Source: TMP-86 sp031394735 (GTDB lineage Bacteria > Pseudomonadota > Gammaproteobacteria > Steroidobacterales > Steroidobacteraceae). From it: a stretch of DNA of 50,516 nucleotides. The notes under the pieces were generated by a model, which saw only the letters and a list, made by a program, of their open reading frames with translations, was not told the origin of the DNA and ran no database searches. Numbering within the stretch: position 1 is the first letter of the stretch; every line of letters starts with the position of its first letter. Shown here piece by piece: positions 1 through 8,344 of the stretch. Where the stretch lies: positions 1 through 50,516 of the forward strand of contig JANMXI010000301.1 in assembly GCA_031394735.1 (NCBI GenBank), read 5' to 3'. Position numbers and translations under genes: made by a program.

Positions 1-1244
1 CGGCCCTGCGCATCGAGCACGCCGCGCTGCGGACCGGTGCGAATGCCGAGCTGCAAGTCATCCGGCAGGATGAGTCCCTGTTCAAGCAGGTTGCGGATCA
101 ACGTGTCGCGGGACCGATGCGGCGCGTAGTCCGGGCCGGTGCAATTGATCAGTTTGTCGACCAGCACCGTCTTCACGGCGCGCTGCGCGCGCGGATGAAA
201 GGAGACGGCAAGCCGCGCACCTTGCGGTTGAACCGAGGTGAGGCGTCCGGCATGCACCTGCAGTTTGCCCGTGCTTTGCAAGGCCTCGATTCCTGCGCGA
301 ATGTCCGGTGGCAGCCGGTGCCGGTGAATGTCCCAGTAGCTACGCACATGGCGCAGGAAGCGTTGTCGCTGCGGCAGTGGCAGGTGCTGCCAGATCTGCG
401 GGGCGACCAGTCGTGCAGTGGTGACGACTTCGCGCCAGTCGCCGCCCATGAATTCGGATTCGCGCGACAGGCGGCGTGTGGCCTTGACCAGTTTGCGCAC
501 CGAATCGCCGGCCGCCTTCAAGGTATCGGTGTTGCAGGCATGCACGTTGGGGCGAAAGCTGGTCTGGGTCGGGGGAATCAGCCCGTGGCGCGACAAGGCA
601 TGAATGCGCGCCACCCCTTGCGGGCCGCGCGTCGCCGCGCCGATGACATCCGCCATCGTCAGTCCCGTGCCGATGGTCATGATGGTTTCGGTTGCCGTGA
701 ATGCCAATTCGCGGGTCCACGGGTTGCCGATGTAGCCGGGGTGATCCTGCGCACCGGCAGTCTCGCGCAGGTTGGACGGGGGCGGATTGCCCATCGCCAG
801 CACCACCGCGTCGGCGCGAAGCGTATCGCCCTTGGCCATCTGCAGTACAAAGCCTTGCGGCTGTGGGTCGATGCGCAGCACCTCATCTGACAGGCGCAGC
901 AGCGACACGCTGGCGTGACAGCCCGCCTGCGTCGTGGCGAGCATTTCCTCCAGATAGTCGCCGTAGAGCTCACGGGGCAGGAAATCGCTGCCGGCAGTCA
1001 GCGCAAAACGGCGCCGCGCGAATTCGAGGAATTGATCCGGCTCGGCGGAACGGGCCGACATGCGCTCCGCGGGCACATTCAGCAGGTAGGGAAAATCCCG
1101 TGGCGCGTAGGCGATACCGCGGCCGAAGCGGCCGCTGCGCTCGATCAGGACGATGCGCGTATCGCGACAGGCATCCGATCCCAGCAGATTGGCGGCCAGC
1201 ACGGTGCCACTGAATCCCGCGCCAATTATGGCCAGGGTACGCAA
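1..1244 (-). CDS. FAD/NAD(P)-binding protein, 3' end outside window
   Basis: This is the N-terminal ~414 residues of a flavoprotein that runs off the left edge. The frame stays open from a TTG start at 1244; no ATG is available nearby. The protein opens with a beta strand and the dinucleotide-binding motif GAGFSG (residues 8-13). A second segment ending VVLAMGNPPPSN is typical of the FAD/NAD(P)-binding family NAD_binding_9 (PF13454), which includes HpyO-like oxidoreductases. It starts 3 nt after the lptM stop on the same strand, so the two may be co-transcribed. The substrate is unknown. The family call is fairly safe; the exact start is less so. Confidence 0.75.
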   Translation of the reverse strand, partial: MRTLAIIGAGFSGTVLAANLLGSDACRDTRIVLIERSGRFGRGIAYAPRDFPYLLNVPAERMSARSAEPDQFLEFARRRFALTAGSDFLPRELYGDYLEEMLATTQAGCHASVSLLRLSDEVLRIDPQPQGFVLQMAKGDTLRADAVVLAMGNPPPSNLRETAGAQDHPGYIGNPWTRELAFTATETIMTIGTGLTMADVIGAATRGPQGVARIHALSRHGLIPPTQTSFRPNVHACNTDTLKAAGDSVRKLVKATRRLSRESEFMGGDWREVVTTARLVAPQIWQHLPLPQRQRFLRHVRSYWDIHRHRLPPDIRAGIEALQSTGKLQVHAGRLTSVQPQGARLAVSFHPRAQRAVKTVLVDKLINCTGPDYAPHRSRDTLIRNLLEQGLILPDDLQLGIRTGPQRGVLDAQG

Positions 1245-1247
1245 GAT

Positions 1248-1439
1248 CTAACGGGGTCTGCTCTTGTCTTTCTTGTCATCCGGCGCCGTTGATGCCGGCT
1301 GTGCAGGCGCCGGGACGCTCGCAGGCTTTGAAACCGGTGCGGCGGTTCTCGCATCCGGCAATATCAGCGGGCCTTTTTGGCCGCAGGCGGCGGCGCTGAG
1401 GGTCAGGAGCAGCAAGGGCAGGCGGACGATGCGTGGCAT
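1248..1439 (-). CDS. lptM: LPS translocon maturation lipoprotein LptM (YifL-like)
   Basis: This is a 63-residue lipoprotein. A basic, hydrophobic signal peptide (residues 1-18) ends in SAAAC with the lipidated Cys at residue 19, followed by GQKGPL, which matches the conserved CGxKGPL start of mature LptM. The remainder is Pro/Ala-rich with a charged tail. In E. coli LptM helps LptD reach its native disulfide state at the outer membrane. The ATG at 1439 is preferred because the in-frame upstream extension has no signal peptide in the right place. Its start overlaps, head to head, the earliest start of the clsB-like gene. Confidence 0.8.
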   Translation of the reverse strand: MPRIVRLPLLLLTLSAAACGQKGPLILPDARTAAPVSKPASVPAPAQPASTAPDDKKDKSRPR

Positions 1440-2731
1440 GGACGCAGTATATCCAAAAGTCGGCGCCGCGCTTTTTTCGAGCGCACAATCTGAGCACCGA
1501 TTCTCGCAAGGCAAAACATGGCCACGTCGAAACACGCGCGGCGCGCGCTCAACGCCTGATCGTGCCGCAGCAACTCGCGCCGCCGGCGCACCTTTTGCCG
1601 GCCACTGCATCCGTTCTCGGGCACCGCTTCACCTGGTTGCACACCGGCACCGCGGCTTTCGATCAGATGATCGCGATGATCGACGCGGCGACGCGCAGCG
1701 TCGACGTGGAGTTCTACACCGTTGCGCGCGGCATGGTGTCCGATCGGCTGCAGGTGGCGCTTCACCACGCGGCGCAGCGCCAGGTGCGGGTACGAATTCT
1801 AATGGACGCGTTCGGGTCGGCGGCGCTGCCGGCGACCTGGAGTGCACACTTGCGCGCCGCGGGCGCCGATGTGCGCTGGTTCAATCCGCGGCGCGCGCTG
1901 CGCTGGTCATTCCGCAATCACCGCAAACTGGTGGTGTGCGACGATCGTTGCGCTTGGTTGGGCGGCTTCAATGTGGCGGATGACTACGCCGGTGACGGCA
2001 TCGAACACGGCTGGCGCGATTTCGGCGTGTACATCGAAGGACCGGTGGCCGCGGATCTGATGCGCGGATTCGTCGCGCTGTTCGACGCCGCCGCCTTGAA
2101 GCGGCTGCAATTGCCGTCTCTGGCGCGTTTCCTGCGCAAGCAGCAGGTGAACCTGCAGGCGCCGGCAGCCCTGGTGGGCGGTCCCGGCTCCTCCCGCGCG
2201 CTCATGCGGCAAGTGCTGCACGCCGATCTGAAAACGGCCCGGCGCGTGGACGCCATGGCCGCGTATTTCGTTCCGTCGCGCAAGATCCGCACGTTGCTGC
2301 GCCAGGTGAACCGGCGTGGGTCGGTGCGCATCGTGCTGGCGGCAAAGAGCGATGTCCCTGTGTCGCGCTGGGCCAGCCAATGGCTATATCCGCGGCTGCT
2401 GCGCAATGGCGCAGCCGTGTGGGAATATCAGCCGCAGATTTTGCACGCCAAAGTCATGGTCATCGACGATGTGGTGTACGTCGGTTCTGCCAATCTGGAT
2501 ACCCGCAGTCTGCAGTTGAATTTCGAATTGCTGGTGCGGCTGCCCAGTGCTCAGCTTGCTGAACAGGTGAGGGCGCGAATCGACTACGACTGCCAGTTAT
2601 CCAAACCGGTGCCCGCCGACTGGTCGCAGCGGCGCACGCTGATGCAACGGTTGGTGCACAGCTGGTCGTATTTTCTGCTCACCAAGATCGACCCTTTCCT
2701 GGCGCGCAAGGAATTTCGTCACTTGTCCTGA
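1433..2731 (+). CDS. clsB: Phospholipase D-family cardiolipin synthase (ClsB-like)
   Basis: The protein has two HKD (HxKxxxxD) motifs, the signature of the phospholipase D superfamily: H163/K165/D170 followed by GGFN, and H338/K340/D345 followed by GSAN. The spacing, the ~430-residue length and the absence of N-terminal membrane helices fit ClsB-type cardiolipin synthases, which transfer phosphatidyl groups between phospholipids at the inner membrane. The start is uncertain. A GTG at 1433 has a purine-rich stretch upstream but overlaps lptM; a GTG at 1562 begins just before the conserved region and may be the true start, because the first ~43 residues look unconserved. The 3' end overlaps the convergent LysR gene by 13 nt. 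Confidence 0.85.
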   Translation: MAWTQYIQKSAPRFFRAHNLSTDSRKAKHGHVETRAARAQRLIVPQQLAPPAHLLPATASVLGHRFTWLHTGTAAFDQMIAMIDAATRSVDVEFYTVARGMVSDRLQVALHHAAQRQVRVRILMDAFGSAALPATWSAHLRAAGADVRWFNPRRALRWSFRNHRKLVVCDDRCAWLGGFNVADDYAGDGIEHGWRDFGVYIEGPVAADLMRGFVALFDAAALKRLQLPSLARFLRKQQVNLQAPAALVGGPGSSRALMRQVLHADLKTARRVDAMAAYFVPSRKIRTLLRQVNRRGSVRIVLAAKSDVPVSRWASQWLYPRLLRNGAAVWEYQPQILHAKVMVIDDVVYVGSANLDTRSLQLNFELLVRLPSAQLAEQVRARIDYDCQLSKPVPADWSQRRTLMQRLVHSWSYFLLTKIDPFLARKEFRHLS

Positions 2732-3624
2732 CGCGCTCCTTGCTCGAACTCCGCCACCAGTGGATGAACCCGGCGCGTGCGGGTGCGGATCCAATACACG
2801 CTATGGCGGATGTCGGGCGTGCGGCCGATGACGCGCAAGCCGTATTGCCGCATCACTTCCGCCTCGGTCGATTGCGGGATGGCCACGAACCCTAAGCCAC
2901 GCTGCGCAAAGCCATTCAGCAAGGCGCTGTCATCGATGCGTCCCACGGTTCTTGGCCTGACGTTTTGCTGGGTGAACCATGCCTGGATGGCTTGGCCGAT
3001 CAAGGAGGTCGGCGCAGAGCCTGCCAGATAGGGCGCGGCATCCAGACTTGCGGGAAACTTGCGTTGCAGGACACTTTGTAGTTCGCGTGCTGCCATGAAG
3101 CTGGTGCCGGAATCAGTCCAGGCGCGCGCCTGCAACGATCGCGACAGATTGGCCGGCAGCGCTGAATCGGCGAGCACCAGATCCAGGTCGCCTGCAGCCA
3201 CGCGTCCGAGCAGTTCGGTAAAGCCGTCTTCCACGCACAGCAATTCCAAACGTTTGCCGTGGTGTTGAATGAGAGGCTGCAGTGCAGCCACCGTCATCAG
3301 CTTGGGCACGCTGTCGGTGACGCCAACTCGCAGCGCAATGCGCTTGGCCTGCGCGCCGCCGCGCAGCACCGTTCCCAGTTCATCGCCGAGCGCGAAAATG
3401 GCGTTCGCGTAGTCGAGCGCGGTCTCGCCGGCGCTGGTCAGGATGAGGCGACGACCGACGCGGTCGAACAGCGGTTGTCCGATGGACAATTCCAATTCCT
3501 GCACCTGGGCACTCACGGTCTGCGGTGCGACGAACAGGCGGCGCGCGGCGCGGGCCACAGAGCCGCCACGCGCGACTTCGGCGAAATAGCGCAAGTGCTT
3601 GAGGTTCAAGGAGCGATTGTTCAT
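2719..3624 (-). CDS. LysR-family transcriptional regulator, NhaR-like
   Basis: This 301-residue protein has an N-terminal winged helix-turn-helix (about residues 7-65, with HLRYFAEVARGGSV and a PQTVSAQVQELE recognition helix) and a LysR substrate-binding domain. The N-terminus resembles NhaR, the activator of the Na+/H+ antiporter gene nhaA in E. coli, more than generic LysR proteins. No nhaA-like gene is visible nearby. It is divergent from the HPF-like gene across a ~100 bp region that holds a CCAATATTGG palindrome, a candidate autoregulatory site. The 3' end overlaps the convergent phospholipase D gene. The family is certain; the regulon is unknown. Confidence 0.85.
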   Translation of the reverse strand: MNNRSLNLKHLRYFAEVARGGSVARAARRLFVAPQTVSAQVQELELSIGQPLFDRVGRRLILTSAGETALDYANAIFALGDELGTVLRGGAQAKRIALRVGVTDSVPKLMTVAALQPLIQHHGKRLELLCVEDGFTELLGRVAAGDLDLVLADSALPANLSRSLQARAWTDSGTSFMAARELQSVLQRKFPASLDAAPYLAGSAPTSLIGQAIQAWFTQQNVRPRTVGRIDDSALLNGFAQRGLGFVAIPQSTEAEVMRQYGLRVIGRTPDIRHSVYWIRTRTRRVHPLVAEFEQGARQDK

Positions 3625-3670
3625 TGTCAGGAAAAAGCTGCGGATACGGCAGCAATTATCTGCTTTTTAT

Positions 3671-3680
3671 CCAATATTGG
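3671..3680. promoter_or_regulatory. Palindrome in the LysR/HPF divergent promoter region
   Basis: CCAATATTGG is a perfect 10-bp palindrome about 47 bp upstream of the LysR start and 45 bp upstream of the HPF-like start. LysR proteins usually bind imperfect dyads between divergent genes, so this is a candidate operator. It is short, and the assignment is positional only. Confidence 0.35.
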
Positions 3681-3724
3681 CGACCCTATGGTAGGGGCGT
3701 CACATACAGTTGGAAGGTGCAATC

Positions 3725-4072
3725 ATGAAAACCGACGTACAGGCACGAGGCTTCTCCCTGACTGACGCGTTGCGCAGCGCGGTTGAACGCGAGGTGTACG
3801 ACTACGCCGCGCAATTCTCGCAGCGACCGCGCAGCCTGCAGGTCAGGTTGTTCGATGTGAACGGCACGCACGGTGGCCTGGACAAAGGTTGCCTGGCGTA
3901 TGCGCAGATGAGCGGCGGCCGCACGGTCCTGGTTGCCACCGACATCGACTCGGACATGTATCGCGCCATCCCGGCGGCGTTTGCCAAATTGGCACGCGCC
4001 ACGCGTGCGGCACTGGGTCGGCGGCGCGCGCAGCGACGGCGTCCTGTCGTGACTGCGCCGCTGCTGGATTGA
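3725..4072 (+). CDS. HPF/RaiA-family ribosome hibernation-like factor
   Basis: This 115-residue protein has the beta-alpha-beta-beta-beta-alpha pattern of the HPF/RaiA (sigma-54 modulation) family: a first strand with QARGFSLTD, an amphipathic helix, a central sheet, and a C-terminal helix ending in a very basic tail (RRRAQRRR). Family members bind the decoding centre of the 30S subunit and inactivate ribosomes in stationary phase or stress. The ATG at 3725 was chosen because GGAAGG lies just upstream; an in-frame GTG at 3710 is less likely. It stands alone, not next to rpoN. It is shorter than long HPF and lacks the dimerization domain. Confidence 0.7.
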   Translation: MKTDVQARGFSLTDALRSAVEREVYDYAAQFSQRPRSLQVRLFDVNGTHGGLDKGCLAYAQMSGGRTVLVATDIDSDMYRAIPAAFAKLARATRAALGRRRAQRRRPVVTAPLLD

Positions 4073-4085
4073 GCCATCGCGCAGG

Positions 4086-4121
4086 CGCGAGCGCGACGTG
4101 CAACGATGCACGCTGCTCGCG
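4086..4121. terminator. Hairpin between convergent genes
   Basis: An inverted repeat pairs CGCGAGC (4086-4092) with GCTCGCG (4115-4121), then GTGCA (4098-4102) with TGCAC (4107-4111) around an ACGA loop, with an asymmetric internal loop. It lies between the stops of the HPF-like gene and the amidohydrolase gene. It could serve as a bidirectional terminator, but there is no T tract on either side. Confidence 0.4.
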
Positions 4122-4122
4122 T

Positions 4123-5829
4123 CTACTCGGCCGGCTTGGCCTCGCGCGTCTTCGCATCCGCCACCATCCGCCTGACATCGGCGAGCAGTGCCGGCGCGTC
4201 GTAGACGATGCCGTCATGGATGGTGAAGCGCACACCGCCGATGCGGGTTGCCTGGCGGGACGCGTCATCCAGATGCAATGCGCCGGTGCCGTACAGGACC
4301 TTGAAGTTCGCCAGCGGGTTCTGCGGCACGATCACGAGATCGGCCAGTTTGCCGGCCTCGATGGATCCGATTCGGTCGGACATGCCGAGCAGCTCCGCGC
4401 CCGACAACGTGGCAGCGCGTACTGCTTCCAGCGGATGGAACCCGGCCTCCTGCAACAACTCCAGTTCACGCACCCAGGCGAAGCCGAATAATTTGTAGAT
4501 GTAACCGGCATCATCGCCGACGGCGACGCGGCCGCCCGCGTTCTTGTAGTCATTCACGAAGGACATCCAGATCTGGTAGTTGCGCTTCCAGGCCACTTCA
4601 TCCGCCGTCGTCCACGAGAACCAATAGGCGCCGTGCGCTTCGCGATTCGGTGAGTACCAACGCAGCAGCGTCGGCAGCGTGTACTGCTCGTGCCATTCCG
4701 CGTGCATCTCCCGCGACAGATCGCGATTCGCCTCGTAGATGGTGAAGGTGGGCACCAGCGTGAAGTCGCGGGCCTTGAGCGTTTCGATGACTTCCTTCCA
4801 GCGCGGGCTGCCACGTGGTGCCGCCTGGGCCCAGAGTCGTCCGGCCTGGCTGAAGCGGTCGTATTCATCGCTGTAGTTATAGTCGGGCGGGTAGTCCTGC
4901 AAGGTCCGATCGACGAACAATGCCTCGGGCAGCCCGTACCAGTGTTCCATGCTCGTCAGACCCCAGCCGGAGGTGTCCATGACGTTCATGCGCGCTACGG
5001 CGGTCTGGGCGTGGTGGCAGGCGCTGCGCAGCCCTTTGATCTTCGCTTCGGCAAGGGCGGCCTTCATGATCTCGGGCGGTGCGCCGACGAACTTGATGCC
5101 GTCGGCTCCGGCTGCGGCGATCGCATCCACCCAGCGCCGCGCTTCCTGCGGCGTGCTCACGCCACCCGGCGTGTCCACTTCCACTGGAAATCCGGCGTAC
5201 GCAGCGATGCGCGGCGCAACGATCTCATGCGCCGCACTGCGACGGCGTTCGTTCAAGGTCCAACGCAGCCCGTTGAACGAGCCGGCTTCACGCACCGTGG
5301 TGATGCCGTGTGCAAGCCACAACTTATACACGTATTCTGCCGGCGGAACCGAGCCGACCTTGCCTTGATTGGCATCGGCGATGTGCGCGTGCGCATTGAT
5401 GAAGCCGGGCAGTACGTACATGCCCGATGCGTCGATCTCGTAGTCGCCCTTCTCCGGCCGGCGCGACTCCTTGATGGGGACTTTCGGATACCCGACGCTG
5501 ACGATGCGCGCGATCTTGTCGTTCTCGATGACGATGTCGACGGGTCCGATTGCCGGCGCGCCGGTGCCGTCCACCAGGGTGGCGCCGCGGATGACCATGC
5601 GTTTGAACGGCCCCGCACCTTCGCCGGAACGCCGCGTCGGCGCGGGTTCGGGCGGGTGGACAGGACCGCCCATGGCCGCGCTGATGTACTCTTCGCCCGC
5701 AGCGATTTTTGGCGCGTCAGTCGTCGGCGCGGCCATTCCACCGCACAGCGGAATGGCGAGACCCAGCAGGGCAATCCACACGCGTCGACCCGCTGTCGGG
5801 CGGACGGTGACAACCTCGTTCTCGTGCAT
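4123..5829 (-). CDS. Exported amidohydrolase-family metal-dependent hydrolase
   Basis: This 568-residue protein starts with a positively charged segment and a hydrophobic stretch (residues 17-34) resembling a signal peptide, so it is probably periplasmic. The amidohydrolase fold shows a beta-sandwich start (MVIRGATLVDGTGAP), the HxH metal motif (H147, H149 in GFINAHAH), a Lys in GIKFVGA (K246) that could be the bridging residue, HH at 272-273, and a GDDAG motif near the C-terminus. The family hydrolyses cyclic amides, dipeptides and lactones; the substrate cannot be told. A GAGGAC ribosome binding site precedes the ATG. It is downstream of fkpA on the same strand, separated by a strong hairpin. 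Confidence 0.8.
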   Translation of the reverse strand: MHENEVVTVRPTAGRRVWIALLGLAIPLCGGMAAPTTDAPKIAAGEEYISAAMGGPVHPPEPAPTRRSGEGAGPFKRMVIRGATLVDGTGAPAIGPVDIVIENDKIARIVSVGYPKVPIKESRRPEKGDYEIDASGMYVLPGFINAHAHIADANQGKVGSVPPAEYVYKLWLAHGITTVREAGSFNGLRWTLNERRRSAAHEIVAPRIAAYAGFPVEVDTPGGVSTPQEARRWVDAIAAAGADGIKFVGAPPEIMKAALAEAKIKGLRSACHHAQTAVARMNVMDTSGWGLTSMEHWYGLPEALFVDRTLQDYPPDYNYSDEYDRFSQAGRLWAQAAPRGSPRWKEVIETLKARDFTLVPTFTIYEANRDLSREMHAEWHEQYTLPTLLRWYSPNREAHGAYWFSWTTADEVAWKRNYQIWMSFVNDYKNAGGRVAVGDDAGYIYKLFGFAWVRELELLQEAGFHPLEAVRAATLSGAELLGMSDRIGSIEAGKLADLVIVPQNPLANFKVLYGTGALHLDDASRQATRIGGVRFTIHDGIVYDAPALLADVRRMVADAKTREAKPAE

Positions 5830-5847
5830 GACGTCCTCGTTGCGATC

Positions 5848-5867
5848 GCCGCGGCCACTGCCGCGGC
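5848..5867 (-). terminator. Perfect 8-bp stem hairpin between fkpA-like gene and amidohydrolase
   Basis: GCCGCGGC-CACT-GCCGCGGC forms a perfect 8-bp GC stem with a 4-nt loop in the 45 nt between the FKBP stop and the amidohydrolase start. No T run follows, so it may reduce rather than stop read-through, or protect an mRNA end. Confidence 0.45.
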
Positions 5868-5874
5868 ATGCGCG

Positions 5875-6675
5875 TTAGTTGGGCTTTGGCGCGGGCGTCA
5901 CGCTGAGCAACTCGACGTCGAACACCAGCAACGAACCGGGTGGGATTCCGGTGCGTGCTTCCATGCCGTAACCCAGTTCAGGCGGGACGAACAGCTGATA
6001 CTTGGAGCCCGGCTTCATCAGCACCAGCGCTTCCTGCCAGCCTTTGATGACGCGATTGGCGGTCAACGGTACCGGTTGGCCGCGCGCATAGGAACTGTCG
6101 AATTCCGTGCCGTCCAGCAACTTGCCGCGGTACTGCACGGTCACCTGATCTTCCGGCAGGGGCGAGGCTGCCTTGAGGTCGCCGGCAGCGATGACCTTGT
6201 ATTGAAGACCCGATGCGGTGGTCTTCACGCCCTTTTGCGTTGCGTTGGTGGCGAGGAACTCCTTCGCGGCGGCCTTGTTGCGCACGCCGGCTGCCTCGCG
6301 CACGGCACGGATGTACTGTGTCATTTGCGGCTGCTCGCTGGCCGCGAGCTTCTTGCCGGCCAGGGCATCTTTCACGCCGCGGCTGATGGCATCGACGGAC
6401 ACGTCTGCACCGAGGCCCGCGTTGCGCAGTTGTTCACCAAAGGTCATGCCGAAATCGTAACTCGCCTGCTCGGCGGTCAACGTCGGGACGGGCGGCGGCG
6501 CTGGCGGGGTCGCAGGCGCGGCGGGCTTGACGACGCCTGTAGGGTCGACCGCAGGGGTGACGGTCGTGGCGGCAGGTGTGGATGGCGTGGGCTCTGCGGC
6601 GAATGCCGTGCCGGCAAGTGTCGCCGTAGTGATTGCCCAACAGCACCAGCGGATGGTTTGCCTGCCTGAATTCAT
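5875..6675 (-). CDS. FKBP-type peptidyl-prolyl isomerase (FkpA/Mip-like)
   Basis: This is a 266-residue exported isomerase. A signal peptide ends near TAFA-AEP (about residue 26). A low-complexity Ala/Pro/Thr linker (about 28-65) is followed by an alpha-helical dimerization domain (about 65-150) and a C-terminal FKBP domain with VQYRGKLLDGTEFDSS, GWQEAL and the closing FDVELLSV strand. Periplasmic FkpA/Mip proteins catalyse proline cis-trans isomerization and act as chaperones. It follows the thioesterase gene on the same strand with a ~26 nt gap and may be read from the arginine operon or from its own promoter. The family is secure. Confidence 0.9.
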   Translation of the reverse strand: MNSGRQTIRWCCWAITTATLAGTAFAAEPTPSTPAATTVTPAVDPTGVVKPAAPATPPAPPPVPTLTAEQASYDFGMTFGEQLRNAGLGADVSVDAISRGVKDALAGKKLAASEQPQMTQYIRAVREAAGVRNKAAAKEFLATNATQKGVKTTASGLQYKVIAAGDLKAASPLPEDQVTVQYRGKLLDGTEFDSSYARGQPVPLTANRVIKGWQEALVLMKPGSKYQLFVPPELGYGMEARTGIPPGSLLVFDVELLSVTPAPKPN

Positions 6676-6701
6676 GCGTCACTCCCAAAAGAAATTTTAG
6701 T

Positions 6702-7136
6702 TCATTGGGCCAGCAGACCCGTGTCAATGATAGCCAGTGTCAGGCGCGACACGCAGACTATTTTGCCCTCCTCGGTGGTGATGTCGATGGTCCAGACATG
6801 CGTCCGTGAGCCGATGTGAACGGGCCGCGCAGTGCCGACGACATGACCGCTGCGCGCTGCGCGGATGTGATTGGCGTTGATTTCCAATCCGACGCATTGC
6901 TTGCCTGGCGCGAGGCACAGCGTCGACGCGACGCTGCCGAGCGTTTCGGCCAGCGCCACCGAGGCGCCGCCATGCAACAGCCCGGCGGGCTGCTTGGTGC
7001 GTTCATCCACCGGCATGCGTCCACGCAGAAAATCCGCGCCGATCTCGGTGATCTGAATCCCGACATGCTGGCTCAGCGTCTTGCGCTGAATCTCATTCAG
7101 CTGCTCCAGGGTCTGTGCAATTTTCCAGATCGCCAT
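6702..7136 (-). CDS. Hotdog-fold acyl-CoA thioesterase (MenI/YdiI-like)
   Basis: This 144-residue protein belongs to the PaaI/YdiI hotdog thioesterases. It has the GRMPVDERTKQPAGLLHGG region with H55 and the catalytic-type Glu at residue 64 in ALAETLGS. Relatives hydrolyse aromatic or medium acyl-CoAs such as DHNA-CoA in menaquinone synthesis or benzoyl-CoA-type esters. The ATG at 7136 was chosen because GAAGGCG lies upstream and MAIWK matches family N-termini; an upstream extension runs into argH. It follows argH by 7 nt, so it is probably co-transcribed, although a role in arginine synthesis is not obvious. No other menaquinone gene is present. Confidence 0.82.
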   Translation of the reverse strand: MAIWKIAQTLEQLNEIQRKTLSQHVGIQITEIGADFLRGRMPVDERTKQPAGLLHGGASVALAETLGSVASTLCLAPGKQCVGLEINANHIRAARSGHVVGTARPVHIGSRTHVWTIDITTEEGKIVCVSRLTLAIIDTGLLAQ

Positions 7137-7143
7137 GGCGCCT

Positions 7144-8331
7144 TCAGTCTTTCTTGAGTGTGGCAGCAATGCGGCGATACGCTTCGCGAAACGGGATTCC
7201 CTCGCGCGCCACCAATGCATTGGCGGCTTCCGCCGCGTGAATGCCTGGATCCAGGTGGATATTCTGCGGTTTGAAGCTCACGCCCTCCAAGGCGACGGGC
7301 AGGATATCCAGCGTCTGTTCGCAGGCATCGATGCTGCGAAACAGCGGCAACTTGATCAACTGCAGATCGCGGTGATACCCGGAGGTCAGCTTCTGCGTGA
7401 TCCCCAAAATCTCATTCAAGGCCGCCTGTGCACCGGCGCTACGGCCGCGCATCAACTCGAACACATCCGCGTTGCGCTTCTGCGGCATGATCGAGGAGCC
7501 GGTGGTGAACGCATCGGGCAGGCTGACGAAGGCGAACTCCTGCGTATAAAACAGCAGCAGGTCGGCGGCGAGGCGCGCGATGTCCTGCGTGAGCAGCGTG
7601 ATCTCGAAGGCGAGTTGCGCCTCCGCCTTGCCGCGTGACAGTTGCACGGCCGTCACCGGTTCGTGAATGGTGGCGAATCCGAGCTGGCAACGCGTGCTTT
7701 CGCGATCCACCGACAACCCTGGCGTGCCGTAGCCGGCGGCCGATCCCAGCGGATTCTTGCCGATGCGGCGCAGGCAGTCGGCAAGACCCGTACCGTCGTC
7801 GCGAATCTCCGCCGCAAAGCCGCCTGCCCACCAGCCCACCGTGCTCGGCATCGCCTGCTGCATGTGGGTATAACCGGGCAGCACGGTCGTTGCTTCACGC
7901 GCGCCCAGCCGATCCAGCGCCTCGGCCACTCCTTGGGCGCCTGCGTTAAGCCTGGCTGCGGCATCACGCATGTACAGCCGCAGCGCCACCAGCACTTGAT
8001 CATTGCGGGAGCGGCCCGCGTGCAGGCGGCCGCCGGCCGCGCCGATCTTCTGCGTGAGCAGATTCTCGATCGCCGTCTGGCAATCTTCCATCTCCAACGT
8101 CACGCGCCATTCGCCGCGTGCATGCGCCGCACCGATCTGCGTCAACGCGGCGGTGATCGCGGCAAGGTCAACGGCATTGAGCAAGGATTGCTCCTGCAGC
8201 ATGGTGGCATGCGCGATGCTCGCCTGGATGTCATAGGCCACCAGCCGATTGTCCAGTTCATGGTCGTCCTGTGACGTGTACGCCAACACCCGCGCATCCA
8301 GCGGCGTTCCTTTGTCCCACAACCGGCTCAT
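7144..8331 (-). CDS. argH: Argininosuccinate lyase
   Basis: ArgH splits argininosuccinate into arginine and fumarate, the last step of arginine synthesis. The fumarase/aspartase signature GSSIMPQKRN is at residues 278-287, the GRSRNDQ substrate motif at 106-112, and GYTHMQ with the conserved His at about 156. At 395 residues it is shorter than the usual ~455-460 residues, mostly at the C-terminus, as in some Xanthomonadales and Bacteroidetes forms. The ATG at 8331 (MSRLWDKG) is preferred over an upstream start inside argB. It starts 13 nt after argB. Confidence 0.95.
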   Translation of the reverse strand: MSRLWDKGTPLDARVLAYTSQDDHELDNRLVAYDIQASIAHATMLQEQSLLNAVDLAAITAALTQIGAAHARGEWRVTLEMEDCQTAIENLLTQKIGAAGGRLHAGRSRNDQVLVALRLYMRDAAARLNAGAQGVAEALDRLGAREATTVLPGYTHMQQAMPSTVGWWAGGFAAEIRDDGTGLADCLRRIGKNPLGSAAGYGTPGLSVDRESTRCQLGFATIHEPVTAVQLSRGKAEAQLAFEITLLTQDIARLAADLLLFYTQEFAFVSLPDAFTTGSSIMPQKRNADVFELMRGRSAGAQAALNEILGITQKLTSGYHRDLQLIKLPLFRSIDACEQTLDILPVALEGVSFKPQNIHLDPGIHAAEAANALVAREGIPFREAYRRIAATLKKD

Positions 8332-8344
8332 GGGCGCAGCTTCC

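Noticed and set aside
4690..6669. A long open frame on the plus strand opposite the amidohydrolase and FKBP genes
   Set aside because: It is antisense to two well-supported genes, and its translation has no family pattern; GC-rich codon use leaves such frames open. The same holds for long antisense or alternative frames at about 17423-19096, 25632-27332 and 33503-35107.
5875..7136. Thioesterase and FKBP genes as functional members of arginine synthesis
   Set aside because: They are only same-strand followers of argH; families are general and no pathway link is evident.
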